From Blautia sp. (lineage in GTDB: Bacteria; Bacillota; Clostridia; Lachnospirales; Lachnospiraceae), in assembly GCA_017475035.1 (NCBI GenBank), contig JAFVGK010000120.1, positions 1 through 34,069 on the forward strand: DNA of 34,069 nucleotides, in the 5' to 3' direction. The translations under genes were made by a program, and so were the position numbers. Of this stretch, positions 1-8,284 are shown in pieces. The notes beneath the pieces were generated by a model, which saw only the letters and a program-made list of their open reading frames with translations, made no database searches and was not told the origin of the DNA. Every line of letters starts with the position of its first letter. The stretch's first letter is position 1.

Positions 1-202
1 GGAAGTAGCCATTTTGCACTATTTATACTTGACTTTGCAAATCTTTCTGTGCAAAATGAGCGGATTCCGAGTGGCTGTAGGATCGCGAGAGCAGCTCCGC
101 TGCGAAGCGATCCGTAGAATCAGGCTTTTGTCGATGCAATTCATTATTATGAATAAGCAGCTGGGATAACATAATGAATATAAAAACCAGTGAGGTATCT
201 TC
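1..202. repeat. Repeat-filled leader upstream of the lipid kinase
   Basis: No gene is supported here. Positions 10-19 and 49-58 form a perfect 10-bp inverted repeat (CATTTTGCAC/GTGCAAAATG). The block 1-62 is repeated, diverged, at about 12808-12868. Positions 81-140 are a minus-oriented copy of a dispersed repeat (core in minus orientation GCATCGACAAAAGCCTGATT) also found at 2371-2442, 10411-10470 and 11173-11240. The repeat contains a short GC-rich hairpin (AGCTCCGCTGCGAAGC region). Confidence 0.6.
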
Positions 203-1255
203 ATGGACCGCAATAAGAAAACGTTTATTTTAATCAATCCTGCCAGTCAGTCAGGGTATAGTTTAAAGATATGGAAGAAGGAGCTCGAACCTTTGTTTGT
301 GCAGGCAGGTGTCGTATTTGAGGTCAGGTTTTCAAGAGAGAAAAACGGGATGGAAGCTTTAGCCCGTGAAATTACTGCTGAGAAAAATCCGGTCAATCTG
401 ATTGTTCTCGGAGGGGATGGTACGGCAAGTGATGCCCTCAATGGGATTTCGGATCTTAATTTTGTTGATTTTGGGTATATTCCCACCGGATCCAGCAATG
501 ATTTTGCCCGGGCGATCTGCCAAAGGAATCCTGTCGATGCAGCTGCATCCATTCTGGAGTCAAAGGTACCTGAGTTTCTGGATCTGGGAGAATTGTCCTG
601 GATTGACGCAGATACAGGCCAAAGGCAATGCCGCCTGTTTCTTGAATCCGCGGGAATGGGTTTTGATGCAGCCGCCTGTGAAATGGCTGACCGTTCCCGC
701 TGGAAAAAAATACTGAACCGTATCCATCTTGGAAAGCTGATCTATCTTTTCTCTGCAATCCGTCTGATCCTTACCAGCAGGTTGAAACCTATGGATATCT
801 CCGTGACGGCTTGTGAAACGCACTCATCTGATCCTTCTGCCGACGGAGCTGCGGACGGGCATGGCTTCCAATCCGGGACAGGTGCAAAGGAACAAAACCT
901 GCATTTTGAGCATACACTTTTTGCCGCATGCATGAATCATCCTTATGAGGGCGGCGCTTTTATGTTTTGTCCGGAGGCAAAAGGAAATGACGGCATACTG
1001 GATCTTTGCGTTGCCGCCGATATCAGCCGGATCAAGTTCTTTCAGATGTTCCCCACTGCCTATACGGGCGGGCATGTGGGAAAAAAGGGCGTCACGATAG
1101 GGCGGGGCGAAGCAATGTCTTTTACTTCACCCGAACCGCAGTTCATTCATGCTGACGGTGAGGTTCTTGGAAAAGTCTCCCGGATCGACATCCGAACCCG
1201 CAGAAAAATTCTCAGGCTGTTAAATCGATACGATATCCCTACCCGCATCTCATAA
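203..1255 (+). CDS. Diacylglycerol/lipid kinase family protein (YegS/BmrU-like)
   Basis: 350 aa. This family phosphorylates lipid alcohols such as diacylglycerol with ATP at the membrane face. The N-terminal catalytic domain shows the nucleotide-binding GGDGT at residues 70-74 and the following GSSNDFAR at 96-103, both hallmarks of DAGK_cat. The C-terminal beta domain ends with an IHADGEV segment typical of the family. A low-complexity Ser/Asp/Gly-rich insert lies around residues 208-235, in the middle of the protein. The ATG at 203 follows a GAGGT element at a reasonable distance. The gene stands alone and converges on the SGNH hydrolase with 33 bp between the stops. The lipid substrate cannot be told from sequence; a role in lipid recycling would fit the nearby cardiolipin synthase, but that is inference. 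Confidence 0.88.
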   Translation: MDRNKKTFILINPASQSGYSLKIWKKELEPLFVQAGVVFEVRFSREKNGMEALAREITAEKNPVNLIVLGGDGTASDALNGISDLNFVDFGYIPTGSSNDFARAICQRNPVDAAASILESKVPEFLDLGELSWIDADTGQRQCRLFLESAGMGFDAAACEMADRSRWKKILNRIHLGKLIYLFSAIRLILTSRLKPMDISVTACETHSSDPSADGAADGHGFQSGTGAKEQNLHFEHTLFAACMNHPYEGGAFMFCPEAKGNDGILDLCVAADISRIKFFQMFPTAYTGGHVGKKGVTIGRGEAMSFTSPEPQFIHADGEVLGKVSRIDIRTRRKILRLLNRYDIPTRIS

Positions 1256-1288
1256 TACGACAGCCGGCGGCAACGATGCATACAGCGA

Positions 1289-1993
1289 TTACAGGGTTCT
1301 CAGAAAGCTTTCTATGAAAGTTGATTCATATTCATGCGCTTTCGGATTCGGATGATGGTTCTTTCCGTATTCTACCGCAAACATCCGGTTTCTCAGAAGC
1401 CGGATATCCTCGTCAACGTCCTTCCTGTTATTCCGGTTCATCATGGGAACCTGTTCCCCGCTGTCCATATCCAGATAGGGAAGGCCGTATTTACGGGCAA
1501 TTCTGCGGATCGCTTCCGGGTATTGCCGGTCCTCCGGCAGCCCGTCGAATCCGTTCGTGATAATAATGCCGATCTTTGTATACGGATGTGCATAAATCAG
1601 ATGCCTCAGGGTAACGTTCCAGGCTCCGTAAAATGTTGACGTTTCCTTATCGTCGATGGTACCGATCGGTGCATTCTGATGCGAGGTACAGTCGTTGATT
1701 CCGAAGGCTAATGTGATATAATCCGCGTCATCCAGAATGTCCGCCCGATATCGTGAAAAGGAGAAATTATGAGTCTCGCTGTTTTTCAGGTTTGTCATCG
1801 TGCTCCCGTTCACAGCTTCATTGATCACCTCCATCCCGGCCCTTTCTCCGATCAAGAAGGGATATACCTTAAACTTTCCCTCATATCTGCCGGATGAAAT
1901 CGTATACTCTGCCGGATCCTTCAGACCGCTGAAATCTCCATGAGTAAAGGAGTCACCGCAGGCAACCCATTTCTTACCGAACAACATATCCAT
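1289..1993 (-). CDS. SGNH/GDSL-family hydrolase
   Basis: 234 aa from the chosen start. SGNH hydrolases are serine esterases or acetylesterases acting on acylated sugars or lipids. Block I is the GDSFTHG near the N-terminus (nucleophile Ser), FGIND fits block III and NHHPNPKAH fits block V with the catalytic His. The usual Asp three residues before that His is not present, so the triad may be reduced or completed from elsewhere. The reading frame extends to 2053, but an AGGAGG at 2005-2010 (minus strand) lies 11 nt before the ATG at 1991-1993, so I start there. No signal peptide is evident, so it is probably cytoplasmic. Substrate unknown. Confidence 0.82.
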   Translation of the reverse strand: MDMLFGKKWVACGDSFTHGDFSGLKDPAEYTISSGRYEGKFKVYPFLIGERAGMEVINEAVNGSTMTNLKNSETHNFSFSRYRADILDDADYITLAFGINDCTSHQNAPIGTIDDKETSTFYGAWNVTLRHLIYAHPYTKIGIIITNGFDGLPEDRQYPEAIRRIARKYGLPYLDMDSGEQVPMMNRNNRKDVDEDIRLLRNRMFAVEYGKNHHPNPKAHEYESTFIESFLRTL

Positions 1994-2370
1994 GTTTTTT
2001 ACAGCCTCCTGTTTTTTGACAGAAATTTTACCTGACTTACCCATGCTCGTCAAGACTGTTTCTGCTCATAACATTGTCGTAAGTTTCTATGAAAAGGTAT
2101 GCGTTTGGCAACGACCGTTTCTGTTGCCCAGTGGGCATCATTTAAAAACTACCGAGTCGGAAGGCGAGACGCAGAAGCAGCTGCGATGCGTTCTGTAGAA
2201 ACCTTTTGTTGATTTTATCTTTAAATATTAATACAAGGTAGTAATAAGTAAATTCATATGGTATACTTTAAGAGGTTATTTTAAACGAACAAAACGCTGC
2301 ATTTTGATTCGTTTACAGCGCCGAATTTACGCCGCGTAAGCGATATCTTTCCGCTGTAAATTCGTGCGCA

Positions 2371-2442
2371 TACTATATTTAAGACGCATCGACAAAAGCC
2401 TGATTCTACAGATCGCTTCGCAGCGGAGCTGCTTTCGTGTCT
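2371..2442 (+). repeat. Dispersed repeat, GCATCGACAAAAG type (copy 2)
   Basis: Matches 81-140 (opposite strand) closely through GCATCGACAAAAGCCTGATT and the GC-rich hairpin GCTTCGCAGCGGAGC. Diverged copies are at 10411-10470 and 11173-11240. All lie between genes. The same frame stays open in several copies, but no start or RBS is associated with them. Confidence 0.65.
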
Positions 2443-2457
2443 GTGGGTGACCCAATC

Positions 2458-2491
2458 TCATGCAAAAATGAGCGGGCTCATTTTTGCATGA
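2458..2491. repeat. Perfect 15-bp hairpin with CGGG apex
   Basis: Arms 2458-2472 and 2477-2491 are exact complements (TCATGCAAAAATGAG) with the 4-nt loop CGGG. It is followed by CCTTTTGTCGCCTGAATCA, which recurs after a decayed version of the hairpin at about 24485-24545 and in part at 8081-8097. It could act as a terminator or as a mobile palindromic repeat. Confidence 0.7.
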
Positions 2492-2558
2492 CCTTTTGTC
2501 GCCTGAATCATATTTATGCACAGATCCTTATTTCCTCAAAGATAAAAAAAGGTGAAAA

Positions 2559-3134
2559 ATGTTAAAAATGAATCAGAAAAATATCGCTTTAGAAAATAAT
2601 ATCTGTTCTTCCATTGTTCAGTATGGAAGAGATATCCTGGATTCCGATGTGTTTCGGAAAGCAGCGTCCGAGACGCATCATCTTCATGGAAATGTTTTTC
2701 GTCACACAATCAATGTGTGCGTTTTAGCTCTACGGCTATGTTACCAGCTGGAGCAGCGTGGAATTCCCGTGAGTGAAAAAGACCTGATCCAGGCCGCATT
2801 ATGCCATGATCTGGGCATGATCAACAGAGATGCCAAATACAAGGACAGGATAGATTCCTGGAAATGTCATCCAAAGGAATCTGTCCGGATCGCAAAGGAA
2901 TTGGTGCCGGACCTGAGTGAAAACGCGCAGGAGATGATCCTTTCCCACATGTGGCCTGTAGCCGGCTCACCTCCAAGCTCCAATGAAGCTATGCTTCTCT
3001 GTATTGCGGACAAATACGCCAGCATGGAGGAATGGAAAACCTGGCTGAAAGACTGCAACTTTGCATCCCGCATCAAAGAGTATCTGGAAACAGATCATAA
3101 TAAATATAAACGCACAGAAAGGAAAGAGCCGTGA
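2559..3134 (+). CDS. HD-domain metal-dependent phosphohydrolase family protein
   Basis: 191 aa. HD proteins use a metal-bound His/Asp cluster to hydrolyse phosphate esters, often of nucleotides. The expected ligands are visible: H49 (FRHT), H83-D84 (ALCHDLGM) and D151 (IADKYAS). Only one HD domain is present, without sensor or output domains, and no GYP motif is seen, so it is not an HD-GYP c-di-GMP enzyme. The ATG at 2559 follows AAAGGTG at a good spacing. Its stop overlaps the GTG start of the cardiolipin synthase gene by 4 nt, which indicates translational coupling. Substrate unknown; the coupling points to a role tied to phospholipid metabolism, which is inference. Confidence 0.82.
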   Translation: MLKMNQKNIALENNICSSIVQYGRDILDSDVFRKAASETHHLHGNVFRHTINVCVLALRLCYQLEQRGIPVSEKDLIQAALCHDLGMINRDAKYKDRIDSWKCHPKESVRIAKELVPDLSENAQEMILSHMWPVAGSPPSSNEAMLLCIADKYASMEEWKTWLKDCNFASRIKEYLETDHNKYKRTERKEP

Positions 3135-4693
3135 ATGACATTTTCAGGCTGGCCAAGCCTAAAAAACAAGGTTTGCTTCATCTCGTATTCAGCCGTTTTT
3201 TTATTATCGTAGGACTTCTGGTTTTGCAGATTCTGCTTGTCATCAGTTTTTATGCATGGCTGGACGACCTGCTGCCTTATTTCTCGATCGTGCTTACCAT
3301 CTTCACACTCTGCGGGGTTATTTACCTGTTCAACAGCGGTATGGATTCCTCTGCGAAGGTGACGTGGATGTTCATTATCGCCATCATCCCGATTACCGGG
3401 GCAGCTTTGCTGTTTTTCACGAAAAGCAATTTCGGGCATCGTCAGACCCGCCGCAGGGTTGAGGAACTGATTGATATGACGTCTGACGCGATTCCCCAGC
3501 CGGAAGGAATCCTGGAGAATCTTTCCAATGACGGGAGCGGAACGGACGATCTGGTCCGCTTTCTGAACAGGAGCGGATGTTTCCCTCTCTTTGACAAAAC
3601 AGAGGTCACTTACTTTCCTCTCGGCGAGGACAAATTTGCGGCTTTAGTCGAGGAGCTCAAGAAGGCGAAGCACTTTATCTTTATGGAATATTTTATCATC
3701 AAAGAAGGATATATGTGGGGAACCATCCTGAAGCTTCTCATTGAGAAGGCAAAAGAAGGCGTGGATGTACGCGTACTTTATGACGGAATGCTTGAAGTCT
3801 CTTCGCTTCCAACGAATTACTGCAAATTGCTGGAGGAACAGGGCATCAAGGCTAAGGTTTTCGCCCCGATCAAGCCTTTTGTTTCTTCCCACTACAATTA
3901 CCGGGATCATCGCAAGATCCTGGTGATCGACGGGGAGGTCGCTTTCAACGGAGGCGTAAATCTTGCCGACGAATATATTAATCGGGAAGAACGTTTTGGC
4001 CATTGGAAGGATACCGCTGTAATGCTGAAGGGCGACGCAGTCAAAAGCTTTACCCTGATGTTCCTTCAGATGTGGAATCTTACCGAAAAAAACCCCGTTT
4101 TTGAACCGTGGCTGGCAGACAATAAAATTGTGCCGGAGCATCCGTCCGGCTATGTGGTGCCCTATGCAGACTGTCCTCTGGATGAGGATAAGGTCGGTGA
4201 GACCGTATATATGGACATTCTTAACCGGGCAGTCCATTATGTCCATATCATGACGCCTTATCTGATCCTGGACGGAGAGCTGGAATCTGCCCTTAAGTAC
4301 GCGGCGCAGCGAGGCATCGACGTGAAACTGATCCTTCCCGGCATTCCTGACAAAAAGCTGGCTTATTCTCTCGCAAAATCCCATTACAGACGGCTCGTGC
4401 AGGCAGGCGTGAAGATTTATGAGTATACACCCGGCTTCATTCATGCAAAGGTTTTCACCTGCGACGACCGTAAGGCAGTTGTGGGAACCATCAATCTGGA
4501 CTACCGCAGCCTGTACCATCACTTCGAGTGCGCGACCTATATGTATCAGACAGCCTGTATCCGGGATATCGAAAAGGACTTCCGGGATACTCTTTCAAAA
4601 TGCCGTGAGGTAACAATGGAAAGCATCAAAAACGAGAAACTGTACTATAAAGTAATGGGCAGCCTGATGCAGTTTATCGCTCCTATGATGTAA
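3131..4693 (+). CDS. cls: Cardiolipin synthase, two-PLD-domain membrane enzyme
   Basis: 520 aa, about the family length. It joins two phosphatidylglycerols to form cardiolipin and glycerol at the cytoplasmic membrane. Two to three N-terminal membrane helices (about residues 22-98) precede the two phospholipase D motifs: H260-x-K262 with D267, and H438-x-K440 with D445, each followed by the usual GGVN / GTIN element. The start is GTG at 3131, overlapping the HD gene stop (GTGA), with GAAAGGAAAG upstream. It forms an operon with the HD protein before it and the YjdF-like membrane protein 49 bp after it. Confidence 0.93.
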   Translation: MNDIFRLAKPKKQGLLHLVFSRFFIIVGLLVLQILLVISFYAWLDDLLPYFSIVLTIFTLCGVIYLFNSGMDSSAKVTWMFIIAIIPITGAALLFFTKSNFGHRQTRRRVEELIDMTSDAIPQPEGILENLSNDGSGTDDLVRFLNRSGCFPLFDKTEVTYFPLGEDKFAALVEELKKAKHFIFMEYFIIKEGYMWGTILKLLIEKAKEGVDVRVLYDGMLEVSSLPTNYCKLLEEQGIKAKVFAPIKPFVSSHYNYRDHRKILVIDGEVAFNGGVNLADEYINREERFGHWKDTAVMLKGDAVKSFTLMFLQMWNLTEKNPVFEPWLADNKIVPEHPSGYVVPYADCPLDEDKVGETVYMDILNRAVHYVHIMTPYLILDGELESALKYAAQRGIDVKLILPGIPDKKLAYSLAKSHYRRLVQAGVKIYEYTPGFIHAKVFTCDDRKAVVGTINLDYRSLYHHFECATYMYQTACIRDIEKDFRDTLSKCREVTMESIKNEKLYYKVMGSLMQFIAPMM

Positions 4694-4742
4694 GGATTGA
4701 GTCTGAAACAGATGTTTATGAAAAAGAAAAGGAGACCACAGC

Positions 4743-5519
4743 ATGAAAAAAGTGTATGAAAGCAAATCCTCTTTGATCGTTTACCTGGTTCTGCGCTTCC
4801 TGGTTATTCTTGTCGGTGTTCGATCTATTTTCCGACACGACTATGAATCTTTGTTTCTTTGCGTATTAACCCTCTCTTTGCTTATATTGCCCAGTTTTCT
4901 TGAGAGACGCCTGAAAGTCGAGATTCCCAGCACATTTGAGATCATCATATTATGTTTTATCTTTTCCGCGGAGATTCTGGGTGAAATTCATAATTTCTAC
5001 ATCATCGTTCCTCATTGGGATACGATCCTGCACACACTGAACGGATTTAACTGTGCGGCGATCGGTTTTGCCCTGGTTGATCTGCTGAACCGAAGCGAAC
5101 AGTTCTCCTTCAGGCTTTCCCCGCTTTTTCTGGCATTGGTCGCATTTTGCTTCTCCATGACCGTCGGCGTATGCTGGGAGTTTATTGAATACGGGGTGGA
5201 CACGTTCACAGAGGGTGACATGCAGAAGGACTTTGTGGTTGACCATTTCGCATCGGTAACACTGGACGAAACCCGCCAGAACATCCCCATCGTCGTTTCG
5301 GATATTTCCGACGTGATTGTCGTCCATGGAGATGGCAGCCAGGAGGCACTGGGCGTAGGAGGTTATCTGGATATCGGTATCAATGATACGATGAAAGATC
5401 TGTTCGTCAATCTGATCGGCGCTGTCGTATTTTCTATTATCGGATTTTTCTACGTCAAGAAAAAAGGAGAAGGAAAGTTCGCCTCGAAATTCATACCTAA
5501 AGTGAAGGCAGAAAGCTGA
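4743..5519 (+). CDS. YjdF/DUF2238-like integral membrane protein
   Basis: 258 aa. Several hydrophobic helices are visible (about residues 10-27, 35-51, 64-80, 97-112, 128-146 and 230-248). The pattern HWDTILHTLNGF, then CWEFIEYGVDTF, then DTMKDLFVNLIGA resembles the conserved Asp/His/Glu pattern of YjdF/DUF2238 proteins. The family has no established biochemical function. The ATG at 4743 follows AAAGGAGA. It is the last gene of the HD-cls operon and is followed by a strong terminator. The loop between the last two helices (about residues 155-228) is long and polar. Confidence 0.72.
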   Translation: MKKVYESKSSLIVYLVLRFLVILVGVRSIFRHDYESLFLCVLTLSLLILPSFLERRLKVEIPSTFEIIILCFIFSAEILGEIHNFYIIVPHWDTILHTLNGFNCAAIGFALVDLLNRSEQFSFRLSPLFLALVAFCFSMTVGVCWEFIEYGVDTFTEGDMQKDFVVDHFASVTLDETRQNIPIVVSDISDVIVVHGDGSQEALGVGGYLDIGINDTMKDLFVNLIGAVVFSIIGFFYVKKKGEGKFASKFIPKVKAES

Positions 5520-5582
5520 AGAGCGGCATTCCCTGACAGGCGGACTCTTACATTATTCATTTCGCTGCCCTGCCAAAACTAA

Positions 5583-5612
5583 AAAAGGACGGTCTTAACG
5601 CCGTCCTTTTTC
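5583..5612. terminator. Bidirectional intrinsic terminator
   Basis: GGACGG (5587-5592), 8-nt loop, CCGTCC (5601-5606), flanked by an A run on the left and a T run on the right. It can end the HD-cls-YjdF operon on the plus strand and the GH2 gene (stop at 5661) on the minus strand. Confidence 0.88.
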
Positions 5613-5660
5613 TGTACTGTTATGTGTACAGAAGATCATCTTCCGCTGATCATTCATCAT

Positions 5661-8042
5661 TCATCCTTTACAGATGACTTCTGCCTCCGCGGTTTGCGTT
5701 CCGTCGCTGACCGTCACGCGCAAAGTACCCTCGCTTACGGCCTGTACCACGGTCTGGGCTTCTCCAAAGTAGGTCGGAACAGTATTCTGGGCGTAATTGC
5801 CCCGGAAATACGTGCTCCCGTTGGCAGTTCCCATGACAGCACCATTTTCCGCATCGACAGATACCCGGTGCTTTTCCATCGGCTTCGTCTCACCTGATTG
5901 ATCCGTATAACGGATGCGGAAGTAAACCATTTCACCCGGACGGCAGGCCGGCTTTTCTGCTTCGAGGCGCAGTTCTGTTTCCTTACCCGCGGTTTTCAGC
6001 ACATCGCGTCCGATTTCCCTGCCGGAGGCATCGTATGCCGATGCCATAATCTCTCCGTCATGATACGTGACGCGGAAGTTCGCCCTGGCCTTTTTGGGTC
6101 TCTTCTTCCCTGCGCTTTTGCCATTTACAAAGAGCTCAACAGACGCGGCCCTGGCATAGACCTCGACATCCGTTTCCTGTCCATCGCAGCCCGGATACGT
6201 CCAGCTTCGCAAAGCCCGGGTCAGCTGCCAGCCGGTGATAGCCGGTTTTTCCTTTTCATAGACCGGGAACACGGCCAGATACGGTCCTTTTTCGAGTTCA
6301 AAGGCTACTCTTGTGTAATCCGCTTCCGGAGTTTTCTTTCCGGTCACATCAACCCGGCACGTGCCGCCGCGGATCCGATCCTCAAAAGCGTCGGTTTTAT
6401 AATCCTCGTATTCCGGTCCGCCATCCCCGCACTCCCCGATATAGTCCCATCCTGCCCAGACATAATCTCCCACGATCTGCGGTCTGGTTTTCTCCGCCTC
6501 CCAGAAATCATAGGCGTCGCCGATCAGTGTTTCGGAACCAAGTATCAATCGGTCAGGATATTTTTTTACATCTTTTTTATAACGCCAGTTCCCATAGTTG
6601 TACCCTGCGATATCCATGGCTGCGAAAGCATCCTTTGTCTTCCAGTCGCAGGGAGGCAGGGAAGCGCCGAATTTCATGAAATCACAGCCCAGCTTCGCTG
6701 CCAGGACATTGTAGAACTCTGACCCGACATGCTTTTTCTTCGGTTTCTTTGCCTGAGCTTCCTGTGCTGCCTTCTTCGCCGCCTCAGCCTGCTGCTGTGC
6801 TTTTTCATCGCTGTATACGCCCATGCCCATGGAGCTGAGGAAATTAAAGAAGATGTTGATGCCGCAGGTCACGGGACGGGTGGGATCCAGCTGATGAAGA
6901 TATTCCGTAAATTCCTTCTGAAGAGCAATGCCTTTCTGCTGAGCAGTCTCAGCCACCTCGTTGCCGGTAGAGTAAATGATGACGCAGGGATGGTTATAAT
7001 CTTTCTCTACCATGTCCTTCAGATCCTGCTTCCACCATTCTCCCACGAAGGAAGCATAATCATTCTTCGTCTTATGCATATACCAGCAGTCCACGTATTC
7101 ATCCATCATCAACATACCCAGCCGGTCACAGGCTTCCAGCTGATATCTGGAACAGGGATTATGGGCAGAACGAACGGAATTGTATCCGGATTCCTTGAGA
7201 ATCCGGATACGCCTCTCTTCCGCCTCCGGGTACATGCAGGCGCCCAGCAGGCCATTATCATGATGGATGCAGGCGCCTCTGATCACTACCCTCTCCCCGT
7301 TAATGGCAATACCTTTATCCGGCGTCCAGGTAAGGGTCCGGATGCCGAATGTTTCCTCTGCCAGATCATCCCCGAAAAATACACGGGCAGTATACAGGTT
7401 CGGCGTGTCCACATTCCAGAGTCTTGCATCCGGAATCTCCATGATCAGTTCACCTGAGCCGGAGGCTTTGGCTGCAATCGTCCGGCCATCCCGGATTTCC
7501 ACCGTTACGTCCCCCGGTTCGGAGGTTTCCACCCGGATACGGATTTTAGCAGGGTGAATGCTTAATGTTTCAATCTTTACTCCATTTACCGGAATATATT
7601 TTTCTCCCGCAGTCCAAAGCCAGACCGGTCGGAAAATGCCCGTGCCGGAATACCAGCGGGAATTCGGCTGATCAGAGTTCCGTGCGATAACCCTGATCTC
7701 GTTCTCACCTTCCACCAGATAATCATTCAATTCCACATAAAAATTCGTATAACCGTAAGGCCGATACATTGCTTTTTTGCCGTTCACCCAAACTTCTGCA
7801 TTATGATAAACACTCTCGAACTCCAATAACAGTTTTTTACCGGTCAGCCCAGAATCAAGGGAAAAAGTCTTTCTGTACTCATAGTCGCCGCCTTCAAACC
7901 AACCGATATTTCCCTCACCTAAACTGGAGTTGACCCGCAGCTCTGTACGCATGGCATCGTGAGGGAGCGTAACTGCTTCAGACGGCTCCTCCCGTGTCAG
8001 GCACCTGCATGTCCAATCCTGATTGAAATCGATTTTTCTCAT
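5661..8042 (-). CDS. Glycoside hydrolase family 2, beta-galactosidase type
   Basis: 793 aa. Retaining exo-hydrolase, most likely releasing beta-linked galactose. N-terminal sugar-binding jelly roll (about 1-145; DYEYRKTF, VWVNGK), Ig-like domain (about 150-235), then the TIM barrel with NSVRSAHNP and the acid/base Glu in GNEV (E362). The nucleophile is probably E504 in GSETL. C-terminal beta domains (about 600-790) resemble the DUF4982 and invasin-type modules common in Firmicutes GH2 enzymes. No signal peptide, so cytoplasmic. A Lys/Ala/Gln-rich insert lies at about 411-438 inside the barrel. Start ATG has AAGGAG upstream. A hairpin lies directly upstream and a terminator downstream. Confidence 0.92.
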   Translation of the reverse strand: MRKIDFNQDWTCRCLTREEPSEAVTLPHDAMRTELRVNSSLGEGNIGWFEGGDYEYRKTFSLDSGLTGKKLLLEFESVYHNAEVWVNGKKAMYRPYGYTNFYVELNDYLVEGENEIRVIARNSDQPNSRWYSGTGIFRPVWLWTAGEKYIPVNGVKIETLSIHPAKIRIRVETSEPGDVTVEIRDGRTIAAKASGSGELIMEIPDARLWNVDTPNLYTARVFFGDDLAEETFGIRTLTWTPDKGIAINGERVVIRGACIHHDNGLLGACMYPEAEERRIRILKESGYNSVRSAHNPCSRYQLEACDRLGMLMMDEYVDCWYMHKTKNDYASFVGEWWKQDLKDMVEKDYNHPCVIIYSTGNEVAETAQQKGIALQKEFTEYLHQLDPTRPVTCGINIFFNFLSSMGMGVYSDEKAQQQAEAAKKAAQEAQAKKPKKKHVGSEFYNVLAAKLGCDFMKFGASLPPCDWKTKDAFAAMDIAGYNYGNWRYKKDVKKYPDRLILGSETLIGDAYDFWEAEKTRPQIVGDYVWAGWDYIGECGDGGPEYEDYKTDAFEDRIRGGTCRVDVTGKKTPEADYTRVAFELEKGPYLAVFPVYEKEKPAITGWQLTRALRSWTYPGCDGQETDVEVYARAASVELFVNGKSAGKKRPKKARANFRVTYHDGEIMASAYDASGREIGRDVLKTAGKETELRLEAEKPACRPGEMVYFRIRYTDQSGETKPMEKHRVSVDAENGAVMGTANGSTYFRGNYAQNTVPTYFGEAQTVVQAVSEGTLRVTVSDGTQTAEAEVICKG

Positions 8043-8059
8043 GGAGTTCTCCTTCTTTT

Positions 8060-8126
8060 CTTATGATTATTTTCATAAGGCCTTTGCGCCTGAATCAATC
8101 TTATGATTCAAGCGGCCAAAGGCTCA
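8060..8126. repeat. Nested inverted repeats upstream of the GH2 gene
   Basis: GCCTTTG at 8080-8086 pairs with CAAAGGC at 8117-8123, and TGAATCA at 8091-8097 pairs with TGATTCA at 8104-8110. An extra repeat CTTATGA/TCATAAG lies at about 8060-8079, close to the ribosome binding site. The CGCCTGAATCA part is shared with 2500-2510 and 24532-24542. It may be an operator, a leader hairpin or a repeat element. Confidence 0.5.
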
Positions 8127-8166
8127 CGTTATGATAATTGAGCAGGTTCCGATTATCAGCAGATAC

Positions 8167-8209
8167 AAAACCGCCAGATGAAATGTCAGGCAGTCTTCTC
8201 ATCCGGCGG
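8167..8209 (-). terminator. Terminator of the PP2C phosphatase gene
   Basis: Minus-strand hairpin: arms 8199-8209 and 8171-8181 pair at 10 of 11 positions (CCGCCGGATGA against TCATCTGGCGG), followed by TTTTGT on the minus strand. It separates the phosphatase gene from GH2. Confidence 0.75.
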
Positions 8210-8284
8210 AATCGGTATGTTGATCATACGATCAAAAAGGTCAGCATCACAAATCCGGATAATCATCCGTGTGAGCACACCTTC

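Larger units (their letters stand above)
2054..2558. other. Non-coding interval with hairpins and repeats before the HD/cls operon
   Basis: No convincing gene. A plus-strand extended -10 (TG-G-TATACT, TATACT at 2262-2267) could start a leader of roughly 290 nt, though no good -35 is visible. Downstream are an inverted repeat at 2282-2316 (TAAACGAA/TTCGTTTA), a cruciform at 2318-2369 (GCGC plus GAATTTAC against its complement), a copy of the GCATCGACAAAAG repeat at 2371-2442, and a perfect 15-bp hairpin at 2458-2491. It ends with TATGCACAGATCCTTA at about 2515-2530, the same terminus carried by palindromic repeats elsewhere in the window. Confidence 0.55.

Noticed and set aside
19-237. Minus-strand frame coding CIDKSLILRIASQRS
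   Set aside because: The same peptide string recurs only because the repeat recurs; no start signal, so read as repeat rather than gene.
2327-2521. Minus-strand frame across the repeat block
   Set aside because: Runs entirely through hairpins and repeat copies; no RBS or family match.
3644-4522. 292-codon minus-strand frame over cls
   Set aside because: Antisense shadow of a conserved enzyme.
4693-4716. TAAGGATTGAGTCTGAAAC resembling an end of elements A/B
   Set aside because: Only about 17 of 23 positions match and no partner end lies nearby; could be chance.
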